NCBI RefSeq assembly: GCF_002934605.1
Contig: NZ_PTJC01000007.1
Location: 336,644 to 400,643, forward strand
Direction: 5' to 3'
DNA length: 64,000 bases
DNA from: Neolewinella xylanilytica
Lineage (GTDB): Bacteria > Bacteroidota > Bacteroidia > Chitinophagales > Saprospiraceae
This document shows positions 8,866 to 16,769 of this stretch, one piece after another. The notes under the pieces are model-generated. The model saw only the letters and a program-made list of their open reading frames with translations, was not told the DNA's origin and did no database searches. Within the stretch, counting starts at the first letter, position 1, and each line of letters opens with the position of its first letter. The position numbers and the translations under genes are program-made.

Positions 8866-9273
8866 TCAGTAGTTCTTTCTCGGATTGGCCCGGAACTGAG
8901 CGGGGCTCATTTTTTCCATATTGGTGAAGCAGCGGTAAAAGACGGCGCGGCTATTAAAGCCCGCCATTTGGGCGACGGCTTCCAGGCTAAGGTGGCTCAG
9001 ATTCTCGTTCCGCAGTAGCAGACGGGCCTCTTCCACGCGGAATTGGTTGATGAAGGCGCTAAAATGCAGATTGGCTTTTTCGCCAAGGGTTCTGCTCAGC
9101 GTTCGGTTGCTGACGTGCAGTTGTCGGGCGATATCCTGCTGTACGAGTTTGGTGTCGAGGTAGGGTTTTTTCTCCTGCATCAGTCGCAGCAGCCGTTCCC
9201 ACGTCGCATCGCGCTTCCGATAGGAGCGAGGTGGGTCGATAGGCAAAATGAATGAGTTTAAAGGTGGTTTCAA
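8866..9273 (-). CDS. AraC-type HTH protein, DNA-binding domain only
   Basis: This 135-residue protein consists almost entirely of an AraC/XylS double-HTH domain. The first helix pair is in QQDIARQLHVSNRTLSRTL and the second in LEAVAQMAGFNSRAVFYRCF, closed by the conserved KMSPAQFR. There is no sensor domain. The reading frame begins at a TTG (9271-9273), just after an in-frame stop, so it may be a genuine small regulator or the 3' remnant of a longer sensor-regulator. Its domain resembles the C-terminus of the next gene (both have the KPYLD entry motif), suggesting duplication. It ends in a good terminator. Confidence 0.75.
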   Translation of the reverse strand: MKPPLNSFILPIDPPRSYRKRDATWERLLRLMQEKKPYLDTKLVQQDIARQLHVSNRTLSRTLGEKANLHFSAFINQFRVEEARLLLRNENLSHLSLEAVAQMAGFNSRAVFYRCFTNMEKMSPAQFRANPRKNY

Positions 9274-9322
9274 TAGTCATCCAAAGGTCTTCCATCGTGA
9301 GGGTCCATTGGTCAGGATACCC

Positions 9323-9342
9323 GCCAATTGACTAAAATTGGC
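9323..9342. promoter_or_regulatory. Inverted repeat between the two AraC genes
   Basis: GCCAATT (9323-9329) and AATTGGC (9336-9342) form a perfect 7-bp inverted repeat with a 6-bp spacer. It lies 50 bp upstream of the short AraC gene and 100 bp beyond the end of the 7TM-AraC gene. It could be an operator for either regulator, but there is no direct evidence. Confidence 0.3.
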
Positions 9343-9443
9343 TGAAATCTGACCGGATCGGCCGGAATCTTTACACCTTTCGTAACAATACGGACCGCCG
9401 GGCCGCGATGGAAGTACGCCGATTATAGAGTCGGTCGGGACGC

Positions 9444-10562
9444 TCAGTTCAATCCGGACCGGGAATCGCGGACCTTGCGCAGGGTTCCGGGACTGAGTTT
9501 GGAGTACCGCTTGAAGGCCTGGTAAAAAGTGGCTTTGTTGTTGAAGCCAGATTCCGCGGCGATGCCCTCCATGTTGTAGTGATCGTAGGCTTCGTCCAAC
9601 AACAATCGCTTGGCGTGCTCCACGCGATATCGGTTAATGTATCGGTTGAAGTGCTGGCCGCTGCCGGAGTTGATGATGCGGCTCAAATTTCGTTCGCTGA
9701 TGCGCAGCGCTTCGCTGAGGTTAGCGATCGTCAGCTGTGGGTCGAGATAAGGCTTTTGCCCGCGTACGTGCCGGTCTACCGTTTCGAAGAGGTGGGGCTG
9801 ATCGCCATCGGTGTTCGTCCGGGAAATATCGGGCGGCAAGGTCACCGGCTCCTGGAGGTGAATCGTGTCGGCCAATGCGAACTGCCGCAAGCCATTGATG
9901 CTGACGTAATAAATAGAGAGCGTATTCAGCACGGCCCCGAAGATCGTGACGGTGTCCCACTCTACCGCTATGGGGCCGAAGCGGAGAAAGCTGTAACTGG
10001 CGGCCAGGGCACTGATCAAGATTACGGAGATCTTCAGCCAGGTAAGGTTTTTGCCGGAGAGATCGGAGTAGTACTGCTTGATACCTAGTTGGCTTCGGTT
10101 GAGTAAGCGGATAACGAGCCAGGCATAGAGGAGATTCGGGACGATCCCAATTACGGTATACACCGAGAAGACGCGCTCGGCCGTCTCCGGATCCCATAAG
10201 GGGCCGGAACGGGTGTATTCCACCAGGAATACCGCGGAAACCAACAGGAATTCCGCCGCGCCGGGTAGGAGGTGCCGCCAATCTCTACGCCAGGACAACT
10301 GTCCAGTCAGCGTTCGGATATAGAGGTACAGCAACGGCAGCGAGCTATGCCAGAAGTAGAGGGGCAACCACCGAAGTTCCGGATAGGCGGTTCCGATAGG
10401 AAGCCGGAACAGGAGGAAGGGGACGATGCGCAGGCTCAACGTGAGAATGAAGCATCCGAGAAGGAGGGTTGGACGCCGGGGTCTGTGGGCCCATAGGATG
10501 ACCGCGACCAGTAGCAGGCCTTGGATTAAGCCCAGGAGGCTTATCAAGTTGGCTAAGCGCAT
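9444..10562 (-). CDS. Membrane-anchored AraC family regulator (7TM-AraC)
   Basis: This 372-residue protein has an N-terminal half of seven or so membrane helices (from MRLANLISLLGLIQGLLLV to about residue 225). A linker follows, then a C-terminal AraC HTH domain (about 255-365) with the segments LTIANLSEALRISERNLSRI and MEGIAAESGFNNKATFYQAF and the closing KLSPGTLRK. This architecture is common in Bacteroidota, where the membrane part senses an unknown signal. It lies downstream of, and in the same orientation as, the large TonB-receptor gene, across ~280 bp containing a strong terminator, so it is probably transcribed separately. Confidence 0.85.
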   Translation of the reverse strand: MRLANLISLLGLIQGLLLVAVILWAHRPRRPTLLLGCFILTLSLRIVPFLLFRLPIGTAYPELRWLPLYFWHSSLPLLYLYIRTLTGQLSWRRDWRHLLPGAAEFLLVSAVFLVEYTRSGPLWDPETAERVFSVYTVIGIVPNLLYAWLVIRLLNRSQLGIKQYYSDLSGKNLTWLKISVILISALAASYSFLRFGPIAVEWDTVTIFGAVLNTLSIYYVSINGLRQFALADTIHLQEPVTLPPDISRTNTDGDQPHLFETVDRHVRGQKPYLDPQLTIANLSEALRISERNLSRIINSGSGQHFNRYINRYRVEHAKRLLLDEAYDHYNMEGIAAESGFNNKATFYQAFKRYSKLSPGTLRKVRDSRSGLN

Positions 10563-10604
10563 CGGGTTTTATTGGTGTTTTTCGCAAGAGCGGGCAACCA
10601 ATAT

Positions 10605-10652
10605 AAAAAACAAGCCAGTCTTTTCGGAGATGAACCCGAAAAAACTGGCTTG
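10605..10652 (-). terminator. Strong rho-independent terminator
   Basis: Arms 10611-10627 and 10636-10652 are 17 bp long and pair with one mismatch around an 8-nt loop. Read leftward, the stem is followed by a run of six T. It lies about 190 bp past the stop of the TonB-receptor gene and 43 bp ahead of the 7TM-AraC start. It therefore ends either the receptor transcript with a long 3' tail or a separate small RNA. Confidence 0.8.
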
Positions 10653-10844
10653 GAACACGTTTCGATCCTGAGTTAAACTGAGGAGTACCGATTCGCTTGA
10701 GACACTTTGAACAAACACTGTTCAATCTACGCGGCAGCGGGGCCAAATCTTGCGTGGGTAACTTTTCCTTTTGCCGCTTTGGCGGAAAGCGGGATGGAAT
10801 GGCCGGAATCGCAACAGACCGGGACCTCCTCGTTCAGCCAGCAG
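10653..10844 (-). other. Gene-free stretch ahead of the terminator, with inverted repeat
   Basis: I see no protein-coding gene here. It contains a perfect inverted repeat TTGAACA-N5-TGTTCAA (10707-10725). The stretch is either the 3' untranslated tail of the receptor transcript or a small RNA ending at the terminator beside it. Confidence 0.35.
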
Positions 10845-13388
10845 CTAGAATTCCATGAGCAGCCGCAGATTCACCCGGCGCCCCGTAAGCCGGTTCGGAA
10901 CCGCGTATTGCTGCTGGAAAATGGTTTTGATCCAGGTGTTACCGGCCTGGTTGCCTACGTTCATCAGGTTGTAAGCTTCCAGGCTAATGAAGGTCGAACG
11001 GGTGAAGCGCAGGGGAGACGTAAGAGCGTTGCGGGAGTCTTCGCGGTCGAAGAGGCGGAGGCTGAACCCGATGTCGATGCGGTGATAGGTATCGAAGCGG
11101 AGGGTATTGCGGGTGACCACATTATTACCCTGAATGCCAAAGGGGAGCCCACCGCCGACAGTTAGGTTTACGTGGGTGCGGAAGTTGGGATTATCCCGGA
11201 GATAGTCCTGGAAGAAGAGCGAGAGCTGGAATAGCTGGTCGGTAGGTCGCGGAACGTACGCCTTGTCTTCGTAAATCGGTTCACCGTCCTCGCCCCGGCC
11301 GATTACCTCGCGATGCTGTACACCCAGCAAGGTTTCGCGGGCACGCAACAGGCTAAGGTTGAGCCAGCTGTCGGCTCCGGGTACGAACTCGCCGTTGAGT
11401 CGGAAGTCGAGTCCCGCCACGTACCCGCTGGCGTCGTTGAGGCCCGAGTACTGGATGCGTACGTTCTCGATCTCGTAGCTGACGAGGTCCCACAGTGATT
11501 TGTAGTAGGCCTCGGTGATGAGCCGGAACTTTTTGGGATTCCGCTTGCCGTAGTAAAAGTCGCTGGTTATGCCCCCTACCACGTGGATCGATTTCTGGCT
11601 GCGGAGGTCGGTATTCACGGTACCGTCGGGCGCGCGCATCTCGCGGTAGAAGGGTTGCTGGACGTACAGTCCACCCGCCAGCTTATAAGTGATGTCGGCT
11701 GCCTTGCCCAGGGGCTTGTAGAGGAGTTGGGCGCGGGGGCTGACGTCCACCTGTCCGTTTAAATCCCAGGCTACCGCACGCACGCCGGCACTGAGGCGAA
11801 TGTCGCCTCGGTCTTCCTGCCGCCAGGTGTAGGTATCCTGGAGAAAGGCACTGAAACGGTTGCTAACGATATCGTTCTCCGTTTTCAGGACGCTGAATAG
11901 GCGCACCCCGTCTTCGTCGAACGGCAGGCTGTACCCGGCGGAGTCGAGCCGTTCCCATTCGTTGATGTAGTCGTTCACCCGTTCGTGCTGCGCCTTTACG
12001 CTCCACTGGAGGAAGTGGGCCCGGGTGGTGGCTTCGTCGCCGCCGTTCAGTTCGAGGCCGCCGCGCAGCTCGGCGTTGTACACCTGGATATCCAGGAGGT
12101 TGCGGACGTTTTGTTGTTGCAAGCCGGTCCCCACGATGCTCGTTAGCTCGCCGAAGGTTTCCGAGCCCAGGTTCGAGTCCAGTTCGCCGAGTACGTAGCG
12201 GCCGCCGATGCTGATGGATTCGTTTTCGTTGCTCCGGAAGGCGGAGGTCAGGAACTTGAGGAAAAGGGGATTCTCGCTGCGTTCCGGAATGTACGTCAGG
12301 GAAAGCCCACCCATCTGGGTGAGGAAGTCGTCGCGTTCCGCCCCCTCGAACTGGCTTTGGAGGACGAGCGTCTGGAAGAAGCCGCCGAAGGCCGTCTGCC
12401 GCTGATCGGGGTTGAAGTTGTAGATGCTTTGGTTGTAATTACCAAGCAGGCCGAGTTGCAGCGTTCGGTTGAAGTCGTAGGTGACGTAGGCCTGGAGGTC
12501 AAAGAAGTTAGGCAGGTACTCCCCGGTGGTTTCCAGGGAGCCGAGTAGGTAGCGGGTGGTTTTGTAGCGGGCGCCGACCAGGTACCGCAGTCGCTGGTAG
12601 CTGCTGCGGCCCAGCCGTTTGCTGCCTTCCACGTGGGCGGAGGCGCCGAGCAGGCTGGCTTCGAGGGAGGCACGGAGGCTATCCGGCCGCTTGTATTTGA
12701 TGTCGAGTACGGAGGATAGCTTATCGCCGTAGCGGGCCTCGAAGCCCCCGGAGCTGAAGCTCAGGCTGCGCATCAGTTTGGGGTTGGCGAAAGTGAGTCC
12801 TTCCTGCTGTCCCTGGCGGATAAGTTGGGGGCGGTAAATTTCAAAGTCGTTGACGTAGACGAGGTTTTCGTCGTAGTTGCCGCCGCGCACGTTGTACTGG
12901 CTGGTGAGCTCGCCGCCGGCCCCGCTGCTTACGCCGAGCGCGATACTGGGGAGCAGGCTTTCCAGGTTGCCGGTTACGGAAGGCAGGAGCCGGAGCTGAG
13001 CGGGATCTTCCCGGATCATGCCGCCTTCCTCCACCTTACTTTCCCGCACGATGACCTCCAGGTCGCTCTCCACGGGGGCCAGGGCCACGTCGATCTGCTT
13101 GCGGGAGCCGGCGGGGATTTCCTCGACGCTCACTTCCGTTTCCCGGAATCCGATACGGCTGAACACGAGCACGAACGCTTCTCCCGCGGGCACGGTGGCT
13201 ACGTAGCGGCCGGTTTCGCTGCTTTCCACGGCGCTGGTTGCCCCCCGGACGTAGATGGTCGCGAAGTCTACCGGCAGCTCGGTGACCAGGTCGGTCACTT
13301 TTCCCGTTACGGTCGCCGTCTCTACTTGGGCGCGGACGCAGGTGCAAAGAAGTACCAACAAAGTAAAGAGGGTAGGGCGTAACCGCAT
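10845..13388 (-). CDS. TonB-dependent outer-membrane receptor with N-terminal carboxypeptidase-D-like domain
   Basis: The 847-residue product starts at the ATG 13386-13388, giving a clean signal peptide (MRLRPTLFTLLVLLCTCVRAQ). A carboxypeptidase-D-like beta domain (about 22-110: VTGKVTDLVTELPVDFATIYV) is followed by a TonB plug (LPSVTGNLESLLPSIALGV; QYNVRGGNYDENLVYVND) and a long beta-barrel. The protein ends in aromatic-rich LRLLMEF. A longer start would add 30 residues with no signal-like character. It lacks the SusC signature and has no SusD partner next to it, so it is a general substrate receptor of unknown ligand. It is divergent from the Crp/Fnr regulator. Confidence 0.85.
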   Translation of the reverse strand: MRLRPTLFTLLVLLCTCVRAQVETATVTGKVTDLVTELPVDFATIYVRGATSAVESSETGRYVATVPAGEAFVLVFSRIGFRETEVSVEEIPAGSRKQIDVALAPVESDLEVIVRESKVEEGGMIREDPAQLRLLPSVTGNLESLLPSIALGVSSGAGGELTSQYNVRGGNYDENLVYVNDFEIYRPQLIRQGQQEGLTFANPKLMRSLSFSSGGFEARYGDKLSSVLDIKYKRPDSLRASLEASLLGASAHVEGSKRLGRSSYQRLRYLVGARYKTTRYLLGSLETTGEYLPNFFDLQAYVTYDFNRTLQLGLLGNYNQSIYNFNPDQRQTAFGGFFQTLVLQSQFEGAERDDFLTQMGGLSLTYIPERSENPLFLKFLTSAFRSNENESISIGGRYVLGELDSNLGSETFGELTSIVGTGLQQQNVRNLLDIQVYNAELRGGLELNGGDEATTRAHFLQWSVKAQHERVNDYINEWERLDSAGYSLPFDEDGVRLFSVLKTENDIVSNRFSAFLQDTYTWRQEDRGDIRLSAGVRAVAWDLNGQVDVSPRAQLLYKPLGKAADITYKLAGGLYVQQPFYREMRAPDGTVNTDLRSQKSIHVVGGITSDFYYGKRNPKKFRLITEAYYKSLWDLVSYEIENVRIQYSGLNDASGYVAGLDFRLNGEFVPGADSWLNLSLLRARETLLGVQHREVIGRGEDGEPIYEDKAYVPRPTDQLFQLSLFFQDYLRDNPNFRTHVNLTVGGGLPFGIQGNNVVTRNTLRFDTYHRIDIGFSLRLFDREDSRNALTSPLRFTRSTFISLEAYNLMNVGNQAGNTWIKTIFQQQYAVPNRLTGRRVNLRLLMEF

Positions 13389-13415
13389 CGGTAAGGAGTA
13401 AGAGAAAACCAACGC

Positions 13416-13423
13416 CGAAAGTA
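13416..13423 (-). promoter_or_regulatory. Putative -7 element of the TonB-receptor gene
   Basis: On the minus strand the octamer is TACTTTCG, one base off the TAnnTTTG consensus, 28 bp upstream of the ATG. A TTTG lies 24 bp further upstream, slightly beyond ideal spacing. Confidence 0.4.
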
Positions 13424-13554
13424 CGACGCTTGGTGCTCGTGCCGCGACAAACCCGGCTCCCCTGTAAGTACGCCCCACCCGCGCGCCGCCGCCCGTTGCG
13501 CAACCTACGCCGAAGGCGAGGCATTATGGTAGTATACACCAGGCATGCAGCATC

Positions 13555-14154
13555 ATGGAGCACTTCATCACTTACCTACAGCGATACGGCCACCTTACCC
13601 CACAGGATAGCGCGCGCATCCGGGAGGTAACCCGGTCCATCAGCCTGCCCAAAGCGACCAAGCTGTCGGAAGCCGCCCGAATCCCCCAGGAGCTCTGGTT
13701 TGTGGTGGATGGCGTGACCCGGGTGTACTACTACACCGACACGGGAAAGGAAGTGACCAAGTACTTCATCGACAATGGGAACATCACGACGGACGGTAGC
13801 AGCTACCTCTACCGTTTGCCGACGACGGCGTACGTAGAAACGGTCACCGACTGTAAGCTGCTGTCTATTTCCCGCTCGGCGTTTGAGAAACTGGCAGAAA
13901 GCATACCCAGCTGGAACGAGCTCTTTCTACACCTTCTTGCCCACGGAATGACCCAGAAGGTGGATCGCATCAGTCCCATGCTTTCCGAAACCGCGGAGGA
14001 ACGTTATCTCCATTTTCTGCAGCGTTTTCCCGACCTCCATAACCGCATTCCGCTGCACCTGCTCGCCTCGTACATTGGAGTAACCAAATCCTCGCTCAGC
14101 CGTATCCGTCGTAGCCTGGTGCCAACGCAGAACGGGGTAGGAACGGATGATTAG
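13555..14154 (+). CDS. Crp/Fnr family transcriptional regulator
   Basis: This 199-residue regulator has a cyclic-nucleotide-binding-like beta roll (about 15-120, ELWFVVDGVTRVYYYTDTGKE). A dimer helix follows, and then a C-terminal HTH (about 160-195, HLLASYIGVTKSSLSRIRRSL). It lacks the cysteine cluster of oxygen-sensing FNR and the classic cAMP-phosphate pocket, so its ligand is unknown; such orphan members are abundant in Bacteroidota. It is followed by an SDR oxidoreductase gene 64 bp downstream. A palindrome of Crp/Fnr-site form overlaps its stop codon, suggesting that it controls that gene. Confidence 0.88.
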   Translation: MEHFITYLQRYGHLTPQDSARIREVTRSISLPKATKLSEAARIPQELWFVVDGVTRVYYYTDTGKEVTKYFIDNGNITTDGSSYLYRLPTTAYVETVTDCKLLSISRSAFEKLAESIPSWNELFLHLLAHGMTQKVDRISPMLSETAEERYLHFLQRFPDLHNRIPLHLLASYIGVTKSSLSRIRRSLVPTQNGVGTDD

Positions 14155-14169
14155 TTGCCATTTGGCAAC
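14154..14169. promoter_or_regulatory. Crp/Fnr-type palindrome ahead of the SDR gene
   Basis: GTTGCCA (14154-14160) and TGGCAAC (14163-14169) form a symmetrical site containing TTG-N8-CAA, the general shape of Crp/Fnr-superfamily operators. It sits ~50 bp upstream of the SDR start and beside a -7-like GACCTTTG (about 14190). As RNA it could instead form a small hairpin. Confidence 0.45.
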
Positions 14170-14218
14170 GGGAGCCGGATGGTGACCCCAGACCTTTGGG
14201 GAAACCAAACGATTCAAT

Positions 14219-14956
14219 ATGAAATACGCATTCGTAACCGGCGCCAACCGCAGTATCGGACTCGAAGTGACTCGCCAGCTCCTACAACGGAACGTCTATG
14301 TTTACCTCGGGTGCCGTGACCTTGACAGGGGGCAAGCCGCGGTAGCCGAACTGAAGGAGCAGGGACTCTTGCAGGTGGAAGCCGTCGTCGTAGACATCAG
14401 TAATCCCGACAGCGTGCGGGCCGCGAAGGAAACCGTAACCAACCGGGGGACCGGACTGGATATCCTGATAAACAACGCCGGTATTTCGGGCGGTATGCAG
14501 CAAGGGGCCCTGACGATGGACGTAGCCGCGATCAGGGAGGTTTACGATACCAATCTCTTCGGGACGATCGACATGGTACAAAACTTCTACCCCCTGCTAC
14601 GGGAGTCGTCGCAGCCCGTAATCGTGAATGTTACCTCCGGGCTGGGCTCACTGACGCTGCACCACGACCCGTCGTGGAAGTACTACCCATATAAGCACCC
14701 TGCCTACGGGCCCTCCAAGACCGCGCTGAATGCGTATACTACCGTGCTGGCATACGAGCTGCGCGACACCGCCTTCAAGGTCAACGTGGTAGATCCGGGC
14801 TACACAGCCACGGCATTCAATAACTTCTCGGGGCCGAATGACGTATCCGTCGGTGCCGGCCGCATCGTGGATTTTGCTCTGCCGGGACCCGATGGACCGA
14901 CGGGGCAATTCATCAGTTACGATAATAATCCGGAGACGGGCATCAGTCCCTGGTAA
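14219..14956 (+). CDS. SDR family NAD(P)-dependent oxidoreductase
   Basis: This is a 245-residue classical short-chain dehydrogenase/reductase. It has the cofactor loop TGANRSIG at residues 7-14, the structural NNAG motif (INNAGISGG), the catalytic serine region (NVTSGLGSL) and the active pair Y163-x-x-x-K167 (YGPSK). The shape resembles carbonyl-reductase-like SDRs that use NADPH, but the substrate cannot be predicted. It follows the Crp/Fnr regulator with an operator-like palindrome between them. A strong hairpin follows the stop. Confidence 0.88.
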   Translation: MKYAFVTGANRSIGLEVTRQLLQRNVYVYLGCRDLDRGQAAVAELKEQGLLQVEAVVVDISNPDSVRAAKETVTNRGTGLDILINNAGISGGMQQGALTMDVAAIREVYDTNLFGTIDMVQNFYPLLRESSQPVIVNVTSGLGSLTLHHDPSWKYYPYKHPAYGPSKTALNAYTTVLAYELRDTAFKVNVVDPGYTATAFNNFSGPNDVSVGAGRIVDFALPGPDGPTGQFISYDNNPETGISPW

Positions 14957-14981
14957 TTTATCGTCCTGATTTACACAAATG

Positions 14982-15013
14982 ACGCGCGCCGCCCGGTACC
15001 GGACGGCGCGCGT
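14982..15013. terminator. GC-rich hairpin between SDR and sirtuin genes
   Basis: A perfect 10-bp stem (14982-14991 with 15004-15013) encloses a self-complementary CCGGTACCGG core. It lies between two convergent genes (SDR rightward, sirtuin leftward). There is no strong T-run, so it may act as a bidirectional, rho-assisted or RNA-protecting hairpin. Confidence 0.6.
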
Positions 15014-15033
15014 GGTGTTTCGGCGGGTAGCGT

Positions 15034-15735
15034 TTACAGGAGTTCCCGCAGCAGCTTGGCGGCTTCCGTCATTCCTTCGCTCCCACCCATTTCCAGGACG
15101 TGCAAATGCTTACGGGCTCGCAACTCGTAACTCACCGACGGGCTGGGATCGATGTAAATGACCGGTGCCGTGTCGGGCGCAAAGCCCACCAGTCCCGCCG
15201 CGGGGTACACCTGCAGGGAAGTGCCGATGATGATCACCGCATCGGCGGTCTGCACTTCCTCTGCCGCCCGCTCGATCATGGGTACGGCCTCGCCGAACCA
15301 GACGATGTGGGGGCGAAGTTGGTTGCCCGCTTCGTCGAGGTCGCCGATCGCGAGATCTCCGGTCCAGCTGATTTCCCCGTCTTCGCGGTGGACCGGCCGC
15401 ACCTTGGTCAGCTCGCCGTGGAGGTGCAGCACCCGGGTGGAGCCGCCCCGCTCGTGGAGATCGTCCACGTTCTGGGTGATAACCGTAACCCGGTAGTCTT
15501 TTTCCAGCGCTGCGATGCGGCGGTGACCCGGGTTCGGCTGAGCCGCGGACAATTGGGCACGGCGCAGATTATAAAAGCGCATGACCAGTTCCGGGTCACG
15601 AGCGAAGGCCTCGGGGGTGGCTACGTCCTCCACGCGGTGCTCTTCCCACAGGCCGTTGGCGTCGCGGAAGGTCTTCAGGCCGGATTCGGCGCTGATACCG
15701 GCGCCGGAGAGCACTACGAGGTGGGACTTGGGCAT
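15034..15735 (-). CDS. cobB: Sirtuin-type NAD-dependent protein deacylase, zinc ligands absent
   Basis: This 233-residue class III-like sirtuin removes acyl groups from lysines using NAD+. Its motifs are GAGISAESGLKTFRD (9-25), QNVDDLHERGG (88-98), catalytic H106 in LHLHGEL, and RPHIVWFGE (141-149). Y55 and R58 (YNLR) form the YxxR pair that in SIRT5 and E. coli CobB favours succinyl or malonyl lysine. The usual four zinc cysteines are missing; the whole protein has no cysteine. The ATG at 15735 starts exactly at the domain. Longer starts overlap the enoyl-CoA hydratase gene, which lies 14 bp upstream in the same direction. Confidence 0.88.
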   Translation of the reverse strand: MPKSHLVVLSGAGISAESGLKTFRDANGLWEEHRVEDVATPEAFARDPELVMRFYNLRRAQLSAAQPNPGHRRIAALEKDYRVTVITQNVDDLHERGGSTRVLHLHGELTKVRPVHREDGEISWTGDLAIGDLDEAGNQLRPHIVWFGEAVPMIERAAEEVQTADAVIIIGTSLQVYPAAGLVGFAPDTAPVIYIDPSPSVSYELRARKHLHVLEMGGSEGMTEAAKLLRELL

Positions 15736-15749
15736 GGGCAGGGACGACT

Positions 15750-16508
15750 TTACTTTTTCTTTAGCTTGGCCAGGGCGGCCTTGGCATCCGGTTGCAGCAC
15801 GAGTTGCCCGGTTATGCCGGCCCGTTCGGCGAGGTCTTGCGGCCAATGATCGGTGCCGCTCCAGAGACTGCGCTTGAGTCGGGTGGTGGCGGTGGCGCTT
15901 TGATTGGCCAGTCGGATGACGAATACCCGGGCGTTGCGGAAAAGTTCCTCGGGGCCGTCGTAGACCTTTTGGTACAATCCTTTTTCCCGTGCCCACTTGG
16001 CTTCTTTCCATTCGGTGTCGAGGCACATCTCACTGGCGGCGGCCAGTCCCATTTTGCGGATCAGGGCGGGCAGGATCACGAAGGGGCCGATGGCGATAGC
16101 GAGTTCACTTAGTTTGACCTGAGCGGCGCGGCAGCCGATGCAGTAATCCGCCGCGGCGGCTATACCGACTCCGCCGCCGATGGCTTTACCCTGCACGGCG
16201 ACCACGATCGGCTTGGGGCAGCGGCGCATGGCGAGGATCACGTTGGCAAAACCCATGAAGAACTGCTGCCCGGCCTCTTCGTCCTGGATGGTTAGTAATT
16301 CGTCAAAATTAGCACCGGCGCAGAAGGTATCCTCTCCCGCGCTCCGGAGCAGGATCGCCTTTACTTCGTCGTTCCGGCCTGCCGCGTCGATGTGGTTGAC
16401 GAGCTCCGCCAGTAGGTGGGCGGGCATGCTGTTGTGGGCGGGGTGCGAGAAAATGATCCGGACCCAATTGTCGCGGTGGTCGGAAATAACACTGCCTTGG
16501 TTGCTCAT
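15750..16508 (-). CDS. Enoyl-CoA hydratase/isomerase family protein
   Basis: This 252-residue crotonase-fold protein has the oxyanion-hole segments ILLRSAGEDTFCAGANFDEL (about 60-79) and VQGKAIGGGVGIAAAADYCI (about 109-128). One glutamate lies in the first catalytic position (VKLSELAIAIGPF). The second catalytic Glu of classic hydratases is not obvious, so an isomerase or another acyl-CoA reaction is possible. I chose the ATG at 16508; an earlier ATG adds a proline/histidine-rich tail. The pairing with a deacylase 14 bp downstream suggests a shared acyl-CoA theme (inference). Confidence 0.82.
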   Translation of the reverse strand: MSNQGSVISDHRDNWVRIIFSHPAHNSMPAHLLAELVNHIDAAGRNDEVKAILLRSAGEDTFCAGANFDELLTIQDEEAGQQFFMGFANVILAMRRCPKPIVVAVQGKAIGGGVGIAAAADYCIGCRAAQVKLSELAIAIGPFVILPALIRKMGLAAASEMCLDTEWKEAKWAREKGLYQKVYDGPEELFRNARVFVIRLANQSATATTRLKRSLWSGTDHWPQDLAERAGITGQLVLQPDAKAALAKLKKK

Positions 16509-16530
16509 GGGGGTGAAGGTAGGGGGTGGG

Positions 16531-16549
16531 TGACACATCGGATGTGTCA
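16531..16549. repeat. CACATCSGATGTG palindrome, copy 1
   Basis: TGACACATCGGATGTGTCA is a perfect 9+1+9 palindrome, 22 bp upstream of the enoyl-CoA hydratase start. It is the best of three copies in ~215 bp and may be an operator or a small dispersed repeat. Confidence 0.6.
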
Positions 16550-16642
16550 GGGGGTGGGTTTCCGCCAAATTGGCATGTATAATTATTTATTTCAAATGTA
16601 AAGTACGGATAATCAAATGGAACGGATTTATTGTCGCGGGGG

Positions 16643-16655
16643 CACATCGGATGTG
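16643..16655. repeat. CACATCSGATGTG palindrome, copy 2
   Basis: CACATCGGATGTG has the same core as copy 1 without the outer TGA/TCA arms. A degenerate half-like copy (TGCCACAGATGTCTCA, 16674-16689) follows it. Confidence 0.55.
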
Positions 16656-16729
16656 GCAGGCAGCATCGCGATCTGCCACAGATGTCTCAGGGCCACCAGT
16701 TCAGCAATCGGCAAGAAAGTCAGTACGGT

Positions 16730-16745
16730 CACATCCGATGTGTCA
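16730..16745. repeat. CACATCSGATGTG palindrome, copy 3
   Basis: CACATCCGATGTGTCA has the core with C instead of G at the centre and one complete outer arm. It lies 25 bp beyond the stop of the leftward lipoprotein gene. Confidence 0.55.
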
Positions 16746-16769
16746 GGTATTATAATGACGCCGCGGCGA

